A DNA stretch of 64,000 nucleotides, from NCBI GenBank assembly GCA_013396755.1, contig VWZF01005684.1, positions 1 through 64,000 on the forward strand, in the 5' to 3' direction. Made by a program: the position numbers and the translations under genes. This document shows, piece by piece, positions 63,723-64,000 of this stretch. Origin of the DNA: Sclerurus mexicanus. Its lineage: Eukaryota > Chordata > Aves > Passeriformes > Furnariidae. How positions within the stretch are numbered: the stretch's first letter is position 1; every line of letters begins with the position of its first letter. The notes below the pieces were generated by a model. The model was not told the origin of the DNA. It did no database searches and was given only the letters and a program-made list of their open reading frames with translations.

Positions 63723-64000
63723 TTTATAAGACAGTTTTCCCTTCACTACTTGTTGTCATACATCCATGTGGACAATATGATAGTCCTAGTGATTTGTTAG
63801 TGGTTATTCATGAGAAAACATTTTTGAGACCCCGACCCCAACTGCCCCTCCCGCCCCCCGCCTAGGGAATTTTGTGCCTTATAAGTATGGAGTAAAAAAC
63901 ATTAATAATCACTAAAGAAAGACATTTGGTAGACAGCACAAATTGAATATAACTCCTGAAAAGTAAGTCTGGAAGAGCAGATGGATATTCTGGGTATTCA
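63723..64000. other. Right edge: C-rich stretch then AT-rich DNA
   Basis: Five C-runs at about 63830-63863 (CCCCGACCCC, CCCCTCCCGCCCCCCG) give a potential G-quadruplex on the minus strand. The frame through this stretch (63497-63865) crosses the CR1 fragment and is not a gene. Confidence 0.5.

Noticed and set aside
63497..63865. 122-residue open frame at the right edge
   Set aside because: It runs through a CR1 fragment and a C-rich tract, so the reading frame is accidental.

Overview
This window looks like bird chromosome, most likely from a songbird (Passeriformes). The evidence is a set of avian CR1 LINE 3' ends with their ATTCTATG-type tails, a tRNA-Ile-headed, CR1-tailed SINE of the TguSINE1 kind, and a nested solo ERVL-type LTR with a 5-bp target duplication. 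The only protein-coding gene I can support is IRX2, an Iroquois TALE homeobox transcription factor. Its C-terminal half lies at the left edge on the + strand. The homeodomain exons are outside the window.

Layout. Bases 1-177 are the end of an IRX2 intron. An exon at 178-918 carries an acidic region with 13 consecutive Glu, the Iro box and the YYTSPFYSNYTNYGN block. A 753-bp intron follows, then a 44-nt terminal exon (1672-1715) that ends the protein in CTVGVQPYL. The 3' UTR runs to about 3030 and has two poly(A) signals, both embedded in TGTAAATAAA. From about 5.2 to 10.3 kb there are alternating CpG-rich patches and AT-rich, homeodomain-site-bearing blocks. I read these as the proximal cis-regulatory landscape of IRX2, but that is inference without an alignment. 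The remaining ~54 kb is AT-rich gene desert, which fits the long gene-poor interval beside IRX2 in the IRX4-IRX2-IRX1 cluster. I found no convincing coding gene there.

The desert holds several layers of transposable-element debris. There is an ancient, highly diverged CR1 at about 36.0-36.65 kb. A younger CR1 at 29.2-31.2 kb is split by a solo ERVL-type LTR. A CR1 at 52.6-54.0 kb has lost most of its reverse transcriptase by internal deletion. Short CR1 3' ends lie at 40.4 and 63.6 kb, a probable plus-strand LTR at 41.97-42.28 kb, and the SINE at 44.4 kb. Several non-repetitive blocks (notably 46.49-46.80 kb, with four TALE-type TGACA sites, and 61.43-61.55 kb, with a POU-like palindrome) are candidate distant enhancers.

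I found no new enzymatic or defence system. The points most worth a second look are the IRX2 C-terminal structure, the regulatory candidates and the nested or rearranged retroelements.
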